Of a stretch of DNA of 64,000 bases, positions 26,274 to 35,314 are shown in pieces (position 1 is the stretch's first letter; each line of letters opens with the position of its first letter). A program made the translations under genes and the position numbers. This DNA comes from Roseicyclus marinus (GTDB lineage: Bacteria; Pseudomonadota; Alphaproteobacteria; Rhodobacterales; Rhodobacteraceae): contig NZ_JASJOF010000001.1 of the NCBI RefSeq assembly GCF_030163795.1, positions 62,001 through 126,000 on the forward strand, given 5' to 3'. The notes beneath the pieces were generated by a model. It saw only the letters and a program-made list of their open reading frames with translations. It was not told where the DNA came from and did no database searches.

Positions 26274-28457
26274 GTGACCGCCACCTTCGAACATGTCCGC
26301 CCCTCGGCCTGTCCGGCCTGCGCCGTCGCCCCCGCGGCCGAGCATCTGGCCGAATTGCCGAAAGAGGCGACGCTGATGCTGTCCTTGCCCGGCATCCATT
26401 GCGCGGGCTGCATTTCGGGGGTGGAGCGCGCGCTTTTGGCGGTTCCGGGCGTGCGCGACGCGCGGGTGAACCTGACGCTGCGGCGGGCCGCGGTGACGGC
26501 CGGGCCCGAGGTGGAGGCCGAGACGCTGACCGCCGTTCTGGAACGCGCGGGTTATGAGGCGCATGAACTGGACCCCGGCGTGCTGGCCACCACCGCCGCC
26601 GACCGCGCGGGCCGCGATCTGCTGATGCGGCTGGCGGTGGCGTTTTTCGCCATGATGAACGTGATGCTTTTGTCGGTCGCCGTCTGGTCGGGGGCCGAGG
26701 GCGTGACGCGCGACATGATGCATTGGATCAGTGCGGCCATCGCCATTCCCGCCGTGATCTTTTCCGGGCGGCCATTCTACGTGTCGGCTTGGGGCGCGCT
26801 GAGGGCGCGGCGGCTGAACATGGATGTGCCGATCACGCTGGCCATCGCGCTGGCGCTTGTCACCTCGTCCTACGAGACGATCCATTCCGGCGAACACGCC
26901 TATTTCGACGCGGCAGTCATGCTGTGTTTCTTCCTTTTGGGCGGTCGATATCTCGACCATCGCACGCGCGCCTCGGCCCGGTCGGCGGCGCAGGAGTTGG
27001 CCGCGCTGGAGGTGCCGCGCGCGGTTCGTGTAACGGATGCAGGCGAGGAAACGGTATCGGTTGCAGAACTGGCCGTTGGCGATGTGGTGCGGGTAAGGCC
27101 GGGTGGCCGTGTGCCGGTGGATGGCCTTGTTTTGTCGGGACAATCAGAGCTCGACCGTAGCCTGATGACGGGGGAAAGCCTGCCGGTCTTTGCCGGCGAG
27201 GGGAGTTTGGTCAGCGCCGGTGAGGTCAATTTGACCGGCCCCCTGACGGTCGAGGTGCGGGCCGCGGGCCGCGATACGGCGCTGCACCGGATCGCCGATC
27301 TGGTCGCGGTCGCGGAATCGGGGCGCGCGAATTACCATTCGCTCGCCGATCAAGCGGCCAAGCTTTATGCGCCTTTCGTGCATATCCTGTCGGTGGCTGC
27401 GGCCGTGGGTTGGTGGCTTTACACGCAGGATGTGCGGATCGCGCTGAATATCGCGGCCGCCGTTTTGATCATCACCTGCCCCTGCGCTTTGGGTCTGGCC
27501 GTGCCGGCCGTGACCACCGCCGCGTCGGGGCGGTTGTTCCGCAAGGGATTGCTGATCAAGGACGGTACCGCGCTGGAGCGTCTGGCCGAGGCGGATACGG
27601 TCGTGTTCGACAAGACCGGGACGCTGACCCATGGTCTGCCCACGCCGCTCGATGCCGACGCCCTGCCGCCGGAGGCCGCGCAGGTGGCGCTGGCGCTGGC
27701 AGAGGGATCGGCGCATCCCTTGGCCACAAGTCTTGCCAAAGCCTTAAGATCCGCGGGCATTTCTTGTGCAGAGGTTAACGGGCTGCGCGAGGTTCCGGGT
27801 CATGGGGTCGAGGGTCTGTGGCGCGGTCAGGTGGTGCGGCTGGGTCGCGCGACATGGCTGGGCGCCGAGGCGCCCGAGGAGACCGCGACCTTCCTCAAGA
27901 TCGGGGAGACTGCGGCGCTGACCCTGCGGTTCGCCGACACGCTGCGCGAGGGCGCGGCCGAAGTCGTCGAGGCGTTGCAGCGGCAGGGCAAGCGGGTGAT
28001 CCTGATCTCGGGCGACACGCGGGGCGCGGTCGCGCGCTTTGCCCAGGCCATCGGTATCGAGGAGGTCATCGCCGAGGCGCTGCCGCAAGAAAAGGTGGCG
28101 CTGGTCGCGGAACTGTCGGGGCAGGGGGCCAAGGTCTTGATGGTGGGGGACGGTTTGAACGACACGGCGGCGCTTGCGGCGGCGCATGTGTCGATCTCGC
28201 CTGCCTCTGCGCTCGATGCGGCGCGCAGTGCGTCGGACATGGTGTTGATGGGCCGCAGCCTTGCGCCGATCGCGGATGCGGTGCGCACCTCGGTATCGGC
28301 GCGGGCGCGGATCCGGGAGAATTTCACCATCGCCACGGTCTACAACGTGCTGGCCGTGCCTTTGGCGGTTGCGGGCCTGTGTTCGCCGCTGATCGCGGCC
28401 TTGGCGATGTCGCTGTCGTCGATTACGGTTTCGCTCAACGCGCTCAGGCTGAAGTGA
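26274..28457 (+). CDS. ccoI: copper-translocating P-type ATPase CcoI (cbb3 assembly)
   Basis: 727-residue P1B-type ATPase that exports copper for the CuB site of cbb3 oxidase (FixI/CtpA group). There are two N-terminal CxxC pairs (C13/C16 and C43/C46, the second in a GIHCAGC heavy-metal-associated domain), the TGES actuator loop at about 299-302, the CPC copper motif at 402-404, the phosphorylation site D446-KTGT, and the hinge GDGLND near residue 622. It starts with GTG at 26274, 9 bases after ccoH. The CPC motif inside a cco cluster separates it from general copper-detoxification pumps. Confidence 0.95.
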   Translation: MTATFEHVRPSACPACAVAPAAEHLAELPKEATLMLSLPGIHCAGCISGVERALLAVPGVRDARVNLTLRRAAVTAGPEVEAETLTAVLERAGYEAHELDPGVLATTAADRAGRDLLMRLAVAFFAMMNVMLLSVAVWSGAEGVTRDMMHWISAAIAIPAVIFSGRPFYVSAWGALRARRLNMDVPITLAIALALVTSSYETIHSGEHAYFDAAVMLCFFLLGGRYLDHRTRASARSAAQELAALEVPRAVRVTDAGEETVSVAELAVGDVVRVRPGGRVPVDGLVLSGQSELDRSLMTGESLPVFAGEGSLVSAGEVNLTGPLTVEVRAAGRDTALHRIADLVAVAESGRANYHSLADQAAKLYAPFVHILSVAAAVGWWLYTQDVRIALNIAAAVLIITCPCALGLAVPAVTTAASGRLFRKGLLIKDGTALERLAEADTVVFDKTGTLTHGLPTPLDADALPPEAAQVALALAEGSAHPLATSLAKALRSAGISCAEVNGLREVPGHGVEGLWRGQVVRLGRATWLGAEAPEETATFLKIGETAALTLRFADTLREGAAEVVEALQRQGKRVILISGDTRGAVARFAQAIGIEEVIAEALPQEKVALVAELSGQGAKVLMVGDGLNDTAALAAAHVSISPASALDAARSASDMVLMGRSLAPIADAVRTSVSARARIRENFTIATVYNVLAVPLAVAGLCSPLIAALAMSLSSITVSLNALRLK

Positions 28458-28464
28458 GGCCGCG

Positions 28465-28623
28465 ATGGATATCCTCGGACTTCTGATCCCGGTCAGCCTG
28501 TTTCTGGGCGCGGTGGGGCTTGCCGCCTTTTGGTGGATGCTGCGCAAAGGGCAGTTCGAGGACCCCGATGGCGACGCGCATCGCATCTTGCGCGATGATT
28601 ACGACGACAAGCCGAAGTCGTGA
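28465..28623 (+). CDS. ccoS: cbb3 oxidase assembly protein CcoS
   Basis: 52-residue single-pass protein. The hydrophobic segment (about 5-26) is followed by the CcoS/FixS motif FWWMLRKGQFEDPDGDAHRI and a short acidic tail. It is required for putting haem and copper into cbb3 oxidase. It starts 7 bases after ccoI and ends the assembly operon. Confidence 0.93.
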   Translation: MDILGLLIPVSLFLGAVGLAAFWWMLRKGQFEDPDGDAHRILRDDYDDKPKS

Positions 28624-28645
28624 GGGATGGGTAGCGGCGGGCCGT

Positions 28646-28664
28646 GGTGGGCAGATTGCCCACC
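28646..28664. terminator. hairpin between ccoS and the converging DMT gene
   Basis: GGTGGGCA and TGCCCACC form an 8-bp stem with a three-base loop (28646-28664), followed by CTACGTTTTCTCTTT on the plus strand. It is a plausible terminator for ccoGHIS and, in reverse, resembles the GTAGGGTGGG arms of repeat family C. Confidence 0.6.
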
Positions 28665-29537
28665 CTACGTTTTCTCTTTGGCGCGGGTGCGCAGGAGGGT
28701 GAAGATCCCTGCTGACACGACCAGAGCGGCCCCGATGGCCACGTTCCATTCCAGCGTTTCGCCAAAGGCCGTGATCCCGAGCGTCGCGGCAAAGACCAGT
28801 TGCAGGTAGGCGAAGGGCTGCACCGCGCTGGCCTCGGCCACGTCATAGGTCTTGATCAAAAGCCAATGCCCGAGCGCGCCGGTGACGCACAACAGCGCCA
28901 TCCACGCCCAATCGGGCGCGGTCATCGGTTCCCAGAACCAGATGCCCACCGCCGTCATCACCACGCAACCCACCGTGCCGGTATAGAAAAAGCTTGTCGC
29001 CGCTGAATCCTTGCGCGCGGCATAGCGCGTCATCAGCCCGTAGAGCGCGAACATGAGGGCGGCGGCCAAGGGCACCAACGCCTCGACCTGAAAGACCCGG
29101 AAACCGGGTTGCAAGATGATGAGCACGCCGACGAACCCGACCCCGATGGCCGTCCAGCGCCGCCAGCCGACCTGTTCGCCCAGGATCGGGCCGGACAGCG
29201 CCGCGATCAGAAGCGGGTAGGAGGTGAAGACCGCATGGCTTTCCACCAGCCCCAAAAGCACGAAGCCCAGCACCATCACGCAGACCTCGACCGCGAGAAG
29301 CACGCCGCGAAAGATCTGCACGCCCGGCTGGCTGGTCGCGGCGGCGGCGCGCAAGCCGCCCGCCTTGCGCGCGGCGATGGCCATGACGAAGGCGGCGAAG
29401 AACCAGTAGCGGATCATCACCACCATCAGCACGTTGTATTCGCCCGCCAGATGCCGGCTGATGCCGTCTTGCATGGCGAAGACGAAGGTGGTGGCCACCA
29501 TCAGCCAGATGCCGAGTTTCGTGTTCTGCGCGCTCAC
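28665..29537 (-). CDS. DMT-superfamily (EamA) permease
   Basis: About 290 residues with ten hydrophobic segments in two EamA repeats. The opening KLGIWLMVATTFVFAMQDGISRHLA and the internal GPILGEQVGWRRWTAIGVGFVGV segment are typical of drug/metabolite exporters. Start placed at GTG 29537, whose sequence overlaps the upstream mnmD stop as GTGA. Substrate unknown. Co-transcription with the tRNA-modification gene is suggested by the overlap, but a functional link is not obvious. Confidence 0.85.
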   Translation of the reverse strand: MSAQNTKLGIWLMVATTFVFAMQDGISRHLAGEYNVLMVVMIRYWFFAAFVMAIAARKAGGLRAAAATSQPGVQIFRGVLLAVEVCVMVLGFVLLGLVESHAVFTSYPLLIAALSGPILGEQVGWRRWTAIGVGFVGVLIILQPGFRVFQVEALVPLAAALMFALYGLMTRYAARKDSAATSFFYTGTVGCVVMTAVGIWFWEPMTAPDWAWMALLCVTGALGHWLLIKTYDVAEASAVQPFAYLQLVFAATLGITAFGETLEWNVAIGAALVVSAGIFTLLRTRAKEKT

Positions 29538-30214
29538 GCAAGCTGCCCTTTCGTCATGTGCCGTTTGCGCCCGAAGCCCGGGACGCGGGTGACAGCAAAG
29601 CCCGCCTCGGTCAGTGCGGCGCGCACATGGCCCGCCGCCGAATACGTCGCAGCCGTGCCGCCCGGCAAGGTATGATCGGCAACCGCGCGAAGGAGCGGGG
29701 GTTCCCAAAGCTCGGGGTTGCGGGCGGGGGCGAAGCCGTCGAGGAACCACGCGTCGGCACGGCCGTCCCACGCCGGGACGGTCTGGCGCGCATCGCCCGG
29801 AATGATCCGCAAGGACAGGCGCGGCGTGTCGATCCGCCCGTCGGTATCGAGCGCGTGTGCGATGGCATCCGACAGGGGGACGGCCTCGGGGAAAGCGGCA
29901 AGGGCTGCGCGCGCATCCGCGCCCGACAGGGGAAAGGCCTCGAAACTGGTGAAGGTCAGGGGGCCGTCGATACCCGCCTCATCCCAGGCCAGGGCCGCTG
30001 CGACAAGGTTGAGCCCGGTGCCGAAGCCAAGTTCCGCGATATGGAAACCGGGGCGGAAGCGCGCGGGAAGATCATTGCCCGCAAGGAACACGTGCCGCGT
30101 TTCTTCCAGCCCGTTTTCCAGCGAATAGAACGGATCGTCAAAAGCGCGCGACACCGGCACGCGCAGCCCCGCGCCGGTGTCGCGCCAATCGATATCGTGC
30201 TGTGGCTGGTCCAT
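29534..30214 (-). CDS. mnmD: tRNA U34 5-methylaminomethyl-2-thiouridine methyltransferase (MnmD, MnmC N-domain)
   Basis: 226-residue SAM-dependent methyltransferase for the last methyl transfer making mnm5s2U34 in tRNA. SAM motif AELGFGTGLNLV, and the DUF752 signature WFLDGFAPARNPELW near the C terminus. The N-terminal DDPFYSLENGLEETRHVFL matches the first domain of E. coli MnmC. Here it is a separate protein: the FAD domain of MnmC is encoded by the divergent gene 67 bases away. Start at ATG 30214 (MDQPQHDIDW). Confidence 0.9.
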   Translation of the reverse strand: MDQPQHDIDWRDTGAGLRVPVSRAFDDPFYSLENGLEETRHVFLAGNDLPARFRPGFHIAELGFGTGLNLVAAALAWDEAGIDGPLTFTSFEAFPLSGADARAALAAFPEAVPLSDAIAHALDTDGRIDTPRLSLRIIPGDARQTVPAWDGRADAWFLDGFAPARNPELWEPPLLRAVADHTLPGGTAATYSAAGHVRAALTEAGFAVTRVPGFGRKRHMTKGQLA

Positions 30215-30280
30215 GCCCTGCGGCTCGTCTAAATCCTGCCCGGAACGCGGGGACACTGGGGCAAGGCAGGGGGAATGGCA

Positions 30281-31315
30281 ATGGCCGACATCAGGGTCTT
30301 TGGCGCGGGCATTTTCGGCCTGTCCATCGCATGGGAGGCCGTGCGGCGCGGTGCCATTGTCGAGGTCGTGGACCCGTTCGGGATCGGGGCCGGATCCTCG
30401 GGCGGGGTGGTGGGAGCACTGGCCCCGCATGTGCCGGAAAACTGGAATTCCAAGAAGCAGGTGCAGTTCGACGCGCTCGACACGGCGGCGGAGTTCTGGG
30501 CCGAGGTTGCGACGGTCGGCGGCGGCGATCCGGGCTATGGGCGGACGGGCCGGCTTCAGCCCATCGCGGATGAGGCGGCGCTGGCGCTGGCCCGGTCGCG
30601 GGCCGAGACGGCGCGGAGGTTATGGCAAGGGCGATATCGTTGGGATGTGGTCGCGGCGGCGGAGTTTCCGGGGCTGCTCGACAGCCCCACGGGCTGGCTG
30701 ATCCATGACACCCTCAGCGCCCGAATGCATCCGCGACGGGCCTGCGCGGCGCTGGCAGATGCGATCCTTGCGCGCGGCGGCCGGATCGGGGGCGCGGCGA
30801 CAGACCGCCCGATGATCGAGGTGCGGGCCACCGGGGCGGCGGGTCTGGTTGCGCTGTCGCAGGCCTTGGGCCGGAATGTGGGGACGGGCGTCAAGGGTCA
30901 GGCGGCGGTGTTTCGTGCCGATCTGGGCGAGGCGCCGCAGCTGTTTGCCGAGGCGTTGCATATCGTGCCCCATTCCGACGGGACGGTGGCCATCGGCTCC
31001 ACCTCGGAACGCGATTACGACGATCCGGCCGCCACGGACGGGCAGCTTGACGCGCTGATCGAGACGGCGCGCCGGGTCGGCCCCGCGCTGCGCGAGGCGC
31101 CTGTGATCGAACGCTGGGCGGGCCTTCGCCCCCGCGCCCGGTCGCGCGCGCCGATGCTGGGGGAGGATCCGTTGCAACCCGGGGCCTATATCGCCAATGG
31201 CGGGTTCAAGATCGGGTTCGGCATGGCGCCCATGGTGGCGCGGATGATGGCCGACCTGATCCTCGAGGGGCGCGACACGATCCCGGCGGAGTTCCGCCCC
31301 GAGGCCAGCCTTTAG
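30281..31315 (+). CDS. FAD-dependent oxidoreductase of the DAO family (MnmC C-domain-like)
   Basis: About 344 residues with a Rossmann FAD motif at the very N terminus (VFGAGIFGLSIAWEA) and the DAO-family C-terminal segment WAGLRPRARSRAPMLG. It stands head to head with mnmD, and its length fits the MnmC oxidoreductase domain, which removes the carboxymethyl group from cmnm5s2U34. Start at ATG 30281 favoured because AGGGGGA sits six bases upstream; ATG 30275 is also in frame. An unrelated amino acid oxidase role cannot be excluded. Confidence 0.82.
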   Translation: MADIRVFGAGIFGLSIAWEAVRRGAIVEVVDPFGIGAGSSGGVVGALAPHVPENWNSKKQVQFDALDTAAEFWAEVATVGGGDPGYGRTGRLQPIADEAALALARSRAETARRLWQGRYRWDVVAAAEFPGLLDSPTGWLIHDTLSARMHPRRACAALADAILARGGRIGGAATDRPMIEVRATGAAGLVALSQALGRNVGTGVKGQAAVFRADLGEAPQLFAEALHIVPHSDGTVAIGSTSERDYDDPAATDGQLDALIETARRVGPALREAPVIERWAGLRPRARSRAPMLGEDPLQPGAYIANGGFKIGFGMAPMVARMMADLILEGRDTIPAEFRPEASL

Positions 31316-31367
31316 ACCCTGTCGCGTTCAGGCGCATTCACGCGCCATTCTCTAACCTTTTGATTTG

Positions 31368-31414
31368 GCATGTTCGAGACGCGCAAAACCGGCCCCCACT
31401 TTTGCGCAACATGC
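31368..31414 (-). repeat. 47-bp nested-palindrome repeat family B, copy 2
   Basis: On the minus strand it reads GCATGTTGCGCAAAAGTGGG and ends AACATGC, with the nested GCGCAAAA/TTTTGCGC pair as in 7537-7583. It begins one base after the stop codon of the FMN reductase gene on the same strand, so both copies start right at a gene end in the same orientation. Confidence 0.75.
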
Positions 31415-31415
31415 G

Positions 31416-31955
31416 CTAGCGGCTTGCCGCCTTGCGCAGATCGCCCATCAACTCGGTCAGGAGCTTGACCGGCATTTCGTTCTTGAGCCGCCCTGTATCG
31501 TCGAATTCCTTGTCCGGGGCGGCGATGAACACCTCGGGCCCCGGCAGGACATGGGCGCGGAAGGGCAGCATTGCGTGCCGCATCGTCATCTGGCTGCGTT
31601 CACCGCCCGCGCGTCCCGCAGCCGCCGAGACGATCGCCACGGGCTTGTCGCGCCAGACGCCGCCCGGCACGCGGCTGACCCAATCGAGCGCGTTCTTGAG
31701 CACACCCGACAGCGCCTTGTTGTATTCGGGGCCGACGATCACCACGGCATCGGCCGATTTGATCTGATCGGCCAAGGCCTGCACCTCGAGCGGGATCCCC
31801 TGCGCCTCGAGATCGCCATCGTAAAGCGGCAGGCGCAGGTTGCCGTCGAGGAATTCGGCGGGGTCGAAGATCCGCGCAGCCTCGAGCATCAGTTTGCGGT
31901 TCCATGACGCCGCGCGCAGCGATCCGCAGATCCCAAGTAGCCTCAAGCTGGACAT
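31416..31955 (-). CDS. NADPH-dependent FMN reductase family protein
   Basis: 179-residue flavodoxin-like oxidoreductase. The phosphate-binding loop GSLRAASWNRKL lies near residue 10, and the GPEYNKALSGVLKNALDW motif near 77 is typical of the NADPH-dependent FMN reductase / azoreductase / chromate reductase group. Start at ATG 31955 (MSSLRLLG). It is divergent from the ThDP enzyme gene. The physiological acceptor (quinone, azo compound or FMN) cannot be told from sequence. Confidence 0.9.
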   Translation of the reverse strand: MSSLRLLGICGSLRAASWNRKLMLEAARIFDPAEFLDGNLRLPLYDGDLEAQGIPLEVQALADQIKSADAVVIVGPEYNKALSGVLKNALDWVSRVPGGVWRDKPVAIVSAAAGRAGGERSQMTMRHAMLPFRAHVLPGPEVFIAAPDKEFDDTGRLKNEMPVKLLTELMGDLRKAASR

Positions 31956-32010
31956 TTCCCACACCCTCCGATCAAAACGAACCCCGAGGCACTTAAAGCG
32001 GGAGAGCGAC

Positions 32011-33633
32011 ATGTCCAAGCGCCACGGGGGAAAAATCCTGGCCGATCAACTGGCGATCAACGGCGTGCGGCGTGTTTTCTCGGTGCCGGGGGAAAGCTTT
32101 CTCGCGGCGCTCGACGGGCTTTACGACCATGACATCCAGAACATCGTCTGCCGTCAGGAAGGTGGCGCGGCGATGATGGCCGAGGCGCATGGCAAGCTGA
32201 CCGGCGAGCCCGGTGTTTTGTTCGTCACGCGCGGGCCGGGGGCGACGAATGCCTCCTCGGGGCTGCATGTGGCGATGCAGGACCAAACGCCGATGGTGGT
32301 GTTCGTGGGCCAGATCGCGCTGACCGACCGCGACCGGGGTGCTTTTCAGGAGGTGGATTACCGCCGTTTCTTCAGCCCGCTGGTGAAATGGGCGGCCGAG
32401 GTGGAAACCACCGCGCGCCTGCCGGAATACATCGCCCGCGCTTTCCATGTGGCCCGCTCTGGCCGGCCCGGACCGGTGGTGCTGGCCCTGCCCGAAGATG
32501 TGCTGTCCGCAGAGGCGGATGTGCCAGACCTCGGGCCTGCGCAGCGGCCAGAGCAGCCGGTCGATCCGGCGACGGCGCGCGGGTTTCTCGACCGGCTTTT
32601 GGCGCATGAGCGGCCCATGGTGGTCGCAGGTGGGCCGGGCTGGAGCGCAGAGGCGCAGGCCGATCTGGAGGCGTTGGCCGAGGCCACCGGCCTGCCTGTC
32701 GCCGTCACCTTCCGGCGGCAGGATTACATGGATAACGGGCATCCGAATTACATCGGCGATCTGGGCGTGGGGATGAACCCACGGCTCGGCCAGAGGCTGC
32801 GCGACGCCGATGCGCTCCTGATCCTCGGCGCGCGGATGGGCGAGACGGCCACGAATGGCTACACGCTGATCGACCCGGCGCAACCGGGCAAGACGATCTT
32901 GCATGTCCATCCCGACCCCGATGAAATCGGCACGGTCTATCAGCCGACCGCCAGCCTTGCCGGGCCCGCGCCCGCCGTTCTGGCAGCCCTTCGCGGCACG
33001 AACGGCCGGGTCAAGGATGCGGCTTGGACCGCGCAGGCCCGCGCCGATTACGAGGCTTGGCAGGTGCCGCAGGACACGCCCGGCGCGGTCAAGATGGAAC
33101 AGGTCGTGCGCCTGATCTCGGACCGTTACGAGGGGCGCGCGCTTTATACCAATGGCGCGGGGAATTACGCGGCCTTCGTCCACCGCTACGCCCGCTATCG
33201 CGGCTACAAGACGCAAGTGGCGCCCACCTCCGGCTCCATGGGCTATGGATTGCCCGCAGCCATCGCCGCCAAGCTCCAACATCCCGACCGCCCCGTGATC
33301 TGCTTCGCGGGCGACGGCTGCTTGCAGATGACTTTGCAGGAACTGTCCACCGCGCGCCAGTTCGGCGCGGATATCACCGTCATCATCGCCAACAACGGGC
33401 GCTACGGCACGATCCGGATGCACCAGGAAAACCACTATCCGGGTCGGGTGTCGGGGACGGAATTGTTCAACCCGGATTATGTCCAACTGGCGCAATCCTA
33501 TGGCGGAACCGGCCATCTGGTGACCGAGATGGACCAACTCGCCCCCGCGCTCGATGCCGCCGACCGGGGCGGTCTGCACCTGATCGAGCTGCGCCTCGAC
33601 CCCACGATGCTCTCGACCACAAGGTCGCTCTGA
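32011..33633 (+). CDS. thiamine-diphosphate enzyme, acetolactate synthase-like
   Basis: 540 residues with the three domains of the ThDP family. The N-terminal pyrimidine-binding domain has FSVPGESFLAALDGL and the catalytic glutamate in RQEGGAAMMAEAHGK. A central domain follows, and a C-terminal cofactor domain has GDGCLQMTLQELSTARQFG...NN (GDG-x-NN motif). It resembles IlvB-type and related decarboxylases, but it stands alone without an ilvH small subunit, so it is probably not the main acetolactate synthase. Start at ATG 32011, preceded by GGGAGAG. Substrate unknown. Confidence 0.85.
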   Translation: MSKRHGGKILADQLAINGVRRVFSVPGESFLAALDGLYDHDIQNIVCRQEGGAAMMAEAHGKLTGEPGVLFVTRGPGATNASSGLHVAMQDQTPMVVFVGQIALTDRDRGAFQEVDYRRFFSPLVKWAAEVETTARLPEYIARAFHVARSGRPGPVVLALPEDVLSAEADVPDLGPAQRPEQPVDPATARGFLDRLLAHERPMVVAGGPGWSAEAQADLEALAEATGLPVAVTFRRQDYMDNGHPNYIGDLGVGMNPRLGQRLRDADALLILGARMGETATNGYTLIDPAQPGKTILHVHPDPDEIGTVYQPTASLAGPAPAVLAALRGTNGRVKDAAWTAQARADYEAWQVPQDTPGAVKMEQVVRLISDRYEGRALYTNGAGNYAAFVHRYARYRGYKTQVAPTSGSMGYGLPAAIAAKLQHPDRPVICFAGDGCLQMTLQELSTARQFGADITVIIANNGRYGTIRMHQENHYPGRVSGTELFNPDYVQLAQSYGGTGHLVTEMDQLAPALDAADRGGLHLIELRLDPTMLSTTRSL

Positions 33634-33638
33634 GCCTG

Positions 33639-33699
33639 CCTTCATCTTGGCCCAAAAAGTCCGGGGGAGGCCCGGAACGGGACGGGGGCAGAGCCCCCC
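33639..33699 (+). repeat. 3'-end repeat family A, copy 2
   Basis: Same block order as copy 1: CCTTCATCTTGGCCC, AAAAAGTCCGGGGGAGG, then GGGGGCAGAGCCCCC, which is a hairpin (GGGGGC-AGA-GCCCCC). It begins 5 bases after the stop of the ThDP enzyme gene and ends just before the converging MscS gene end. Confidence 0.7.
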
Positions 33700-33703
33700 G
33701 CGC

Positions 33704-35068
33704 TCAATCCGGGGCGGTGGCCTTGACGGTCGATCCCTCCAGGATCTTCACCTCGCGTTGCGGGAAGGGGATCGAAATGCCGTGTTCCTTGAACGCATCC
33801 CAAAGCGCCAGATAGACATTGCCCCGGATGTTCGTCAGCCCGCCGGTCGGATCGGTGATCCAGAACCGCAGGATGTAATCCACGCTCGAATCCCCGAAGC
33901 CGACGATGTGGCAGACCGGGGGGCGATCCTTGAGCACGCGGGGCACGCCCGCCGCCGCGTCGATCGCGACGCGGCGCACGAGATGGGGGTCGTCGGAATA
34001 GGCGGTGCCGAAATAGATGTCGAGCCGCACGAACTGGTCCGAGTGCGACCAGTTCACCACCTGCCCGGTGATCAGGTCCTCGTTCGGGATCAGGTATTCC
34101 TTGCCGTCGCGCGTGACCACGCTGGCGTAGCGCGCGCCCAGCGTGTTGATCCAGCCGAAGGTATCGCCCAGGCTGATCACGTCGCCGGGCTTGATCGACT
34201 TGTCGAGCAGGATGATGACACCGGACACGAGGTTCGACACCACCTTCTGCAGACCAAAGCCCAAGCCCACGCCGATCGCCCCCGACAGGACGGCCAGCCC
34301 GGTGAGGTCCACGCCGACCGCGCGCAGCCCGATGATGACGGCCGCACCATACAGCAGCACCTGCGAGAGCTTGACCACGAGCACCTGCATCGAGGGCGAG
34401 ATATCCTCGTTGCGCTGGATCCGCGTGGCGGTCGTGCGTGACAGGAAACGGGCCAGTATCACGAGAACGGTCAGCAGCACCGCCGCCTGCACCAGCAAAA
34501 GCAGCGACAGACGCGTGCCGCCCAGCGTGAAGCCGATGGAGGCCAGAAGGTCGGTCGCGTCCTCGCGCAGGTTCAGGATCGTGACCGTCACATAGGCCCA
34601 GGCGCCATAGCGCGCGAAGGTGCGGATCAGAGGTGACGAGATCAGCCGCGTTGCGAAGACCACGAACAGCCAGGCGCTGGCCAGTTCGGTGACGATCCCG
34701 ATCAGGTAGGATCGGCTGGGCCACGTCACCTCGCGCATGATGAGAAACGTCAGCCATGCCAGCGCGACGAAGAAGATGCCCATCAGTCGTTTGTGGATGA
34801 CCACCAGCAGCCGCATCCGCCAGGTCGGCCAGCCGTCGCGCGATGCCATCCATCTGCGGATGCGATTGCCGAAGGTGGCCCGCAAAAGCCATGCAGCCAA
34901 AAGCAGCGCGAGGATGATCGCGACCTGGTAGGCGTTCCATGGCCTGAGCAACGTGGCGAGGAAGGTCTCGCCCCGCAGGTACAGATTGCCGGCTATGTCG
35001 GCGAGGATTTCGCCGGGGGGCGCGAAGGCCTCCGTCGGCGGGGCGCCGGGTGTCGGATCGGGCTCCAT
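33704..35068 (-). CDS. mechanosensitive ion channel, MscS family
   Basis: 454-residue inner membrane protein. Several helices (about residues 45-65, 85-105, 115-135, 150-170, 185-205) precede the pore helix and the MscS core, recognisable by GVGLGFGLQKVVSNLVSGVIILLDKSIKPGDVI (about 270-300). It then shows the beta domain with GWINTLGARYASVVTRDGKEYLIPNE. It acts as a tension-gated safety valve during osmotic downshock. Longer than E. coli MscS (286) because of extra N-terminal helices, as in YbdG/MscM relatives. Confidence 0.93.
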   Translation of the reverse strand: MEPDPTPGAPPTEAFAPPGEILADIAGNLYLRGETFLATLLRPWNAYQVAIILALLLAAWLLRATFGNRIRRWMASRDGWPTWRMRLLVVIHKRLMGIFFVALAWLTFLIMREVTWPSRSYLIGIVTELASAWLFVVFATRLISSPLIRTFARYGAWAYVTVTILNLREDATDLLASIGFTLGGTRLSLLLLVQAAVLLTVLVILARFLSRTTATRIQRNEDISPSMQVLVVKLSQVLLYGAAVIIGLRAVGVDLTGLAVLSGAIGVGLGFGLQKVVSNLVSGVIILLDKSIKPGDVISLGDTFGWINTLGARYASVVTRDGKEYLIPNEDLITGQVVNWSHSDQFVRLDIYFGTAYSDDPHLVRRVAIDAAAGVPRVLKDRPPVCHIVGFGDSSVDYILRFWITDPTGGLTNIRGNVYLALWDAFKEHGISIPFPQREVKILEGSTVKATAPD

Positions 35069-35314
35069 CGTCGTCCTTTCACCAATCGTGACCGAAAGCC
35101 TATCGGTTCCTGCCCGGCCTGCAACCCGAACCCTTGGATTCCCGGAATTGCCGATGTATCTGCCACGTCATGAAGAGCGGGCTTTTCGACATTGCGGATC
35201 GGGCGCGTCTGCCCTGGCGCTTTTTCGGCGCGCGCCGGTCGCGGCTGGGCGGGCTATGATGCCCTGCCGCCCTGCCTGACCCTCTGACATTCCCGCGACC
35301 AAGGACCCGAAACC
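35069..35314. other. 246-bp intergenic region before leuC
   Basis: Promoter region for leuC and the divergent MscS gene. No clear -35/-10 pair was found. A 29-codon frame (35170-35259) with four scattered leucine codons exists, but there is no run of leucine codons or attenuator hairpin, so I do not call a leader peptide. Confidence 0.35.

Noticed and set aside
32011-33633. Calling the ThDP enzyme ilvB (acetolactate synthase large subunit)
   Set aside because: No ilvH small subunit follows and the neighbours are unrelated to branched-chain synthesis; the family contains many lone paralogues of other function.
31993-33645. 550-codon minus-strand frame opposite the ThDP enzyme
   Set aside because: Shadow of a certain gene; no motifs.
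35170-35259. 29-codon frame upstream of leuC as a leucine leader peptide
   Set aside because: Only four scattered leucine codons, no consecutive Leu run and no attenuator-terminator hairpin or T run before leuC.
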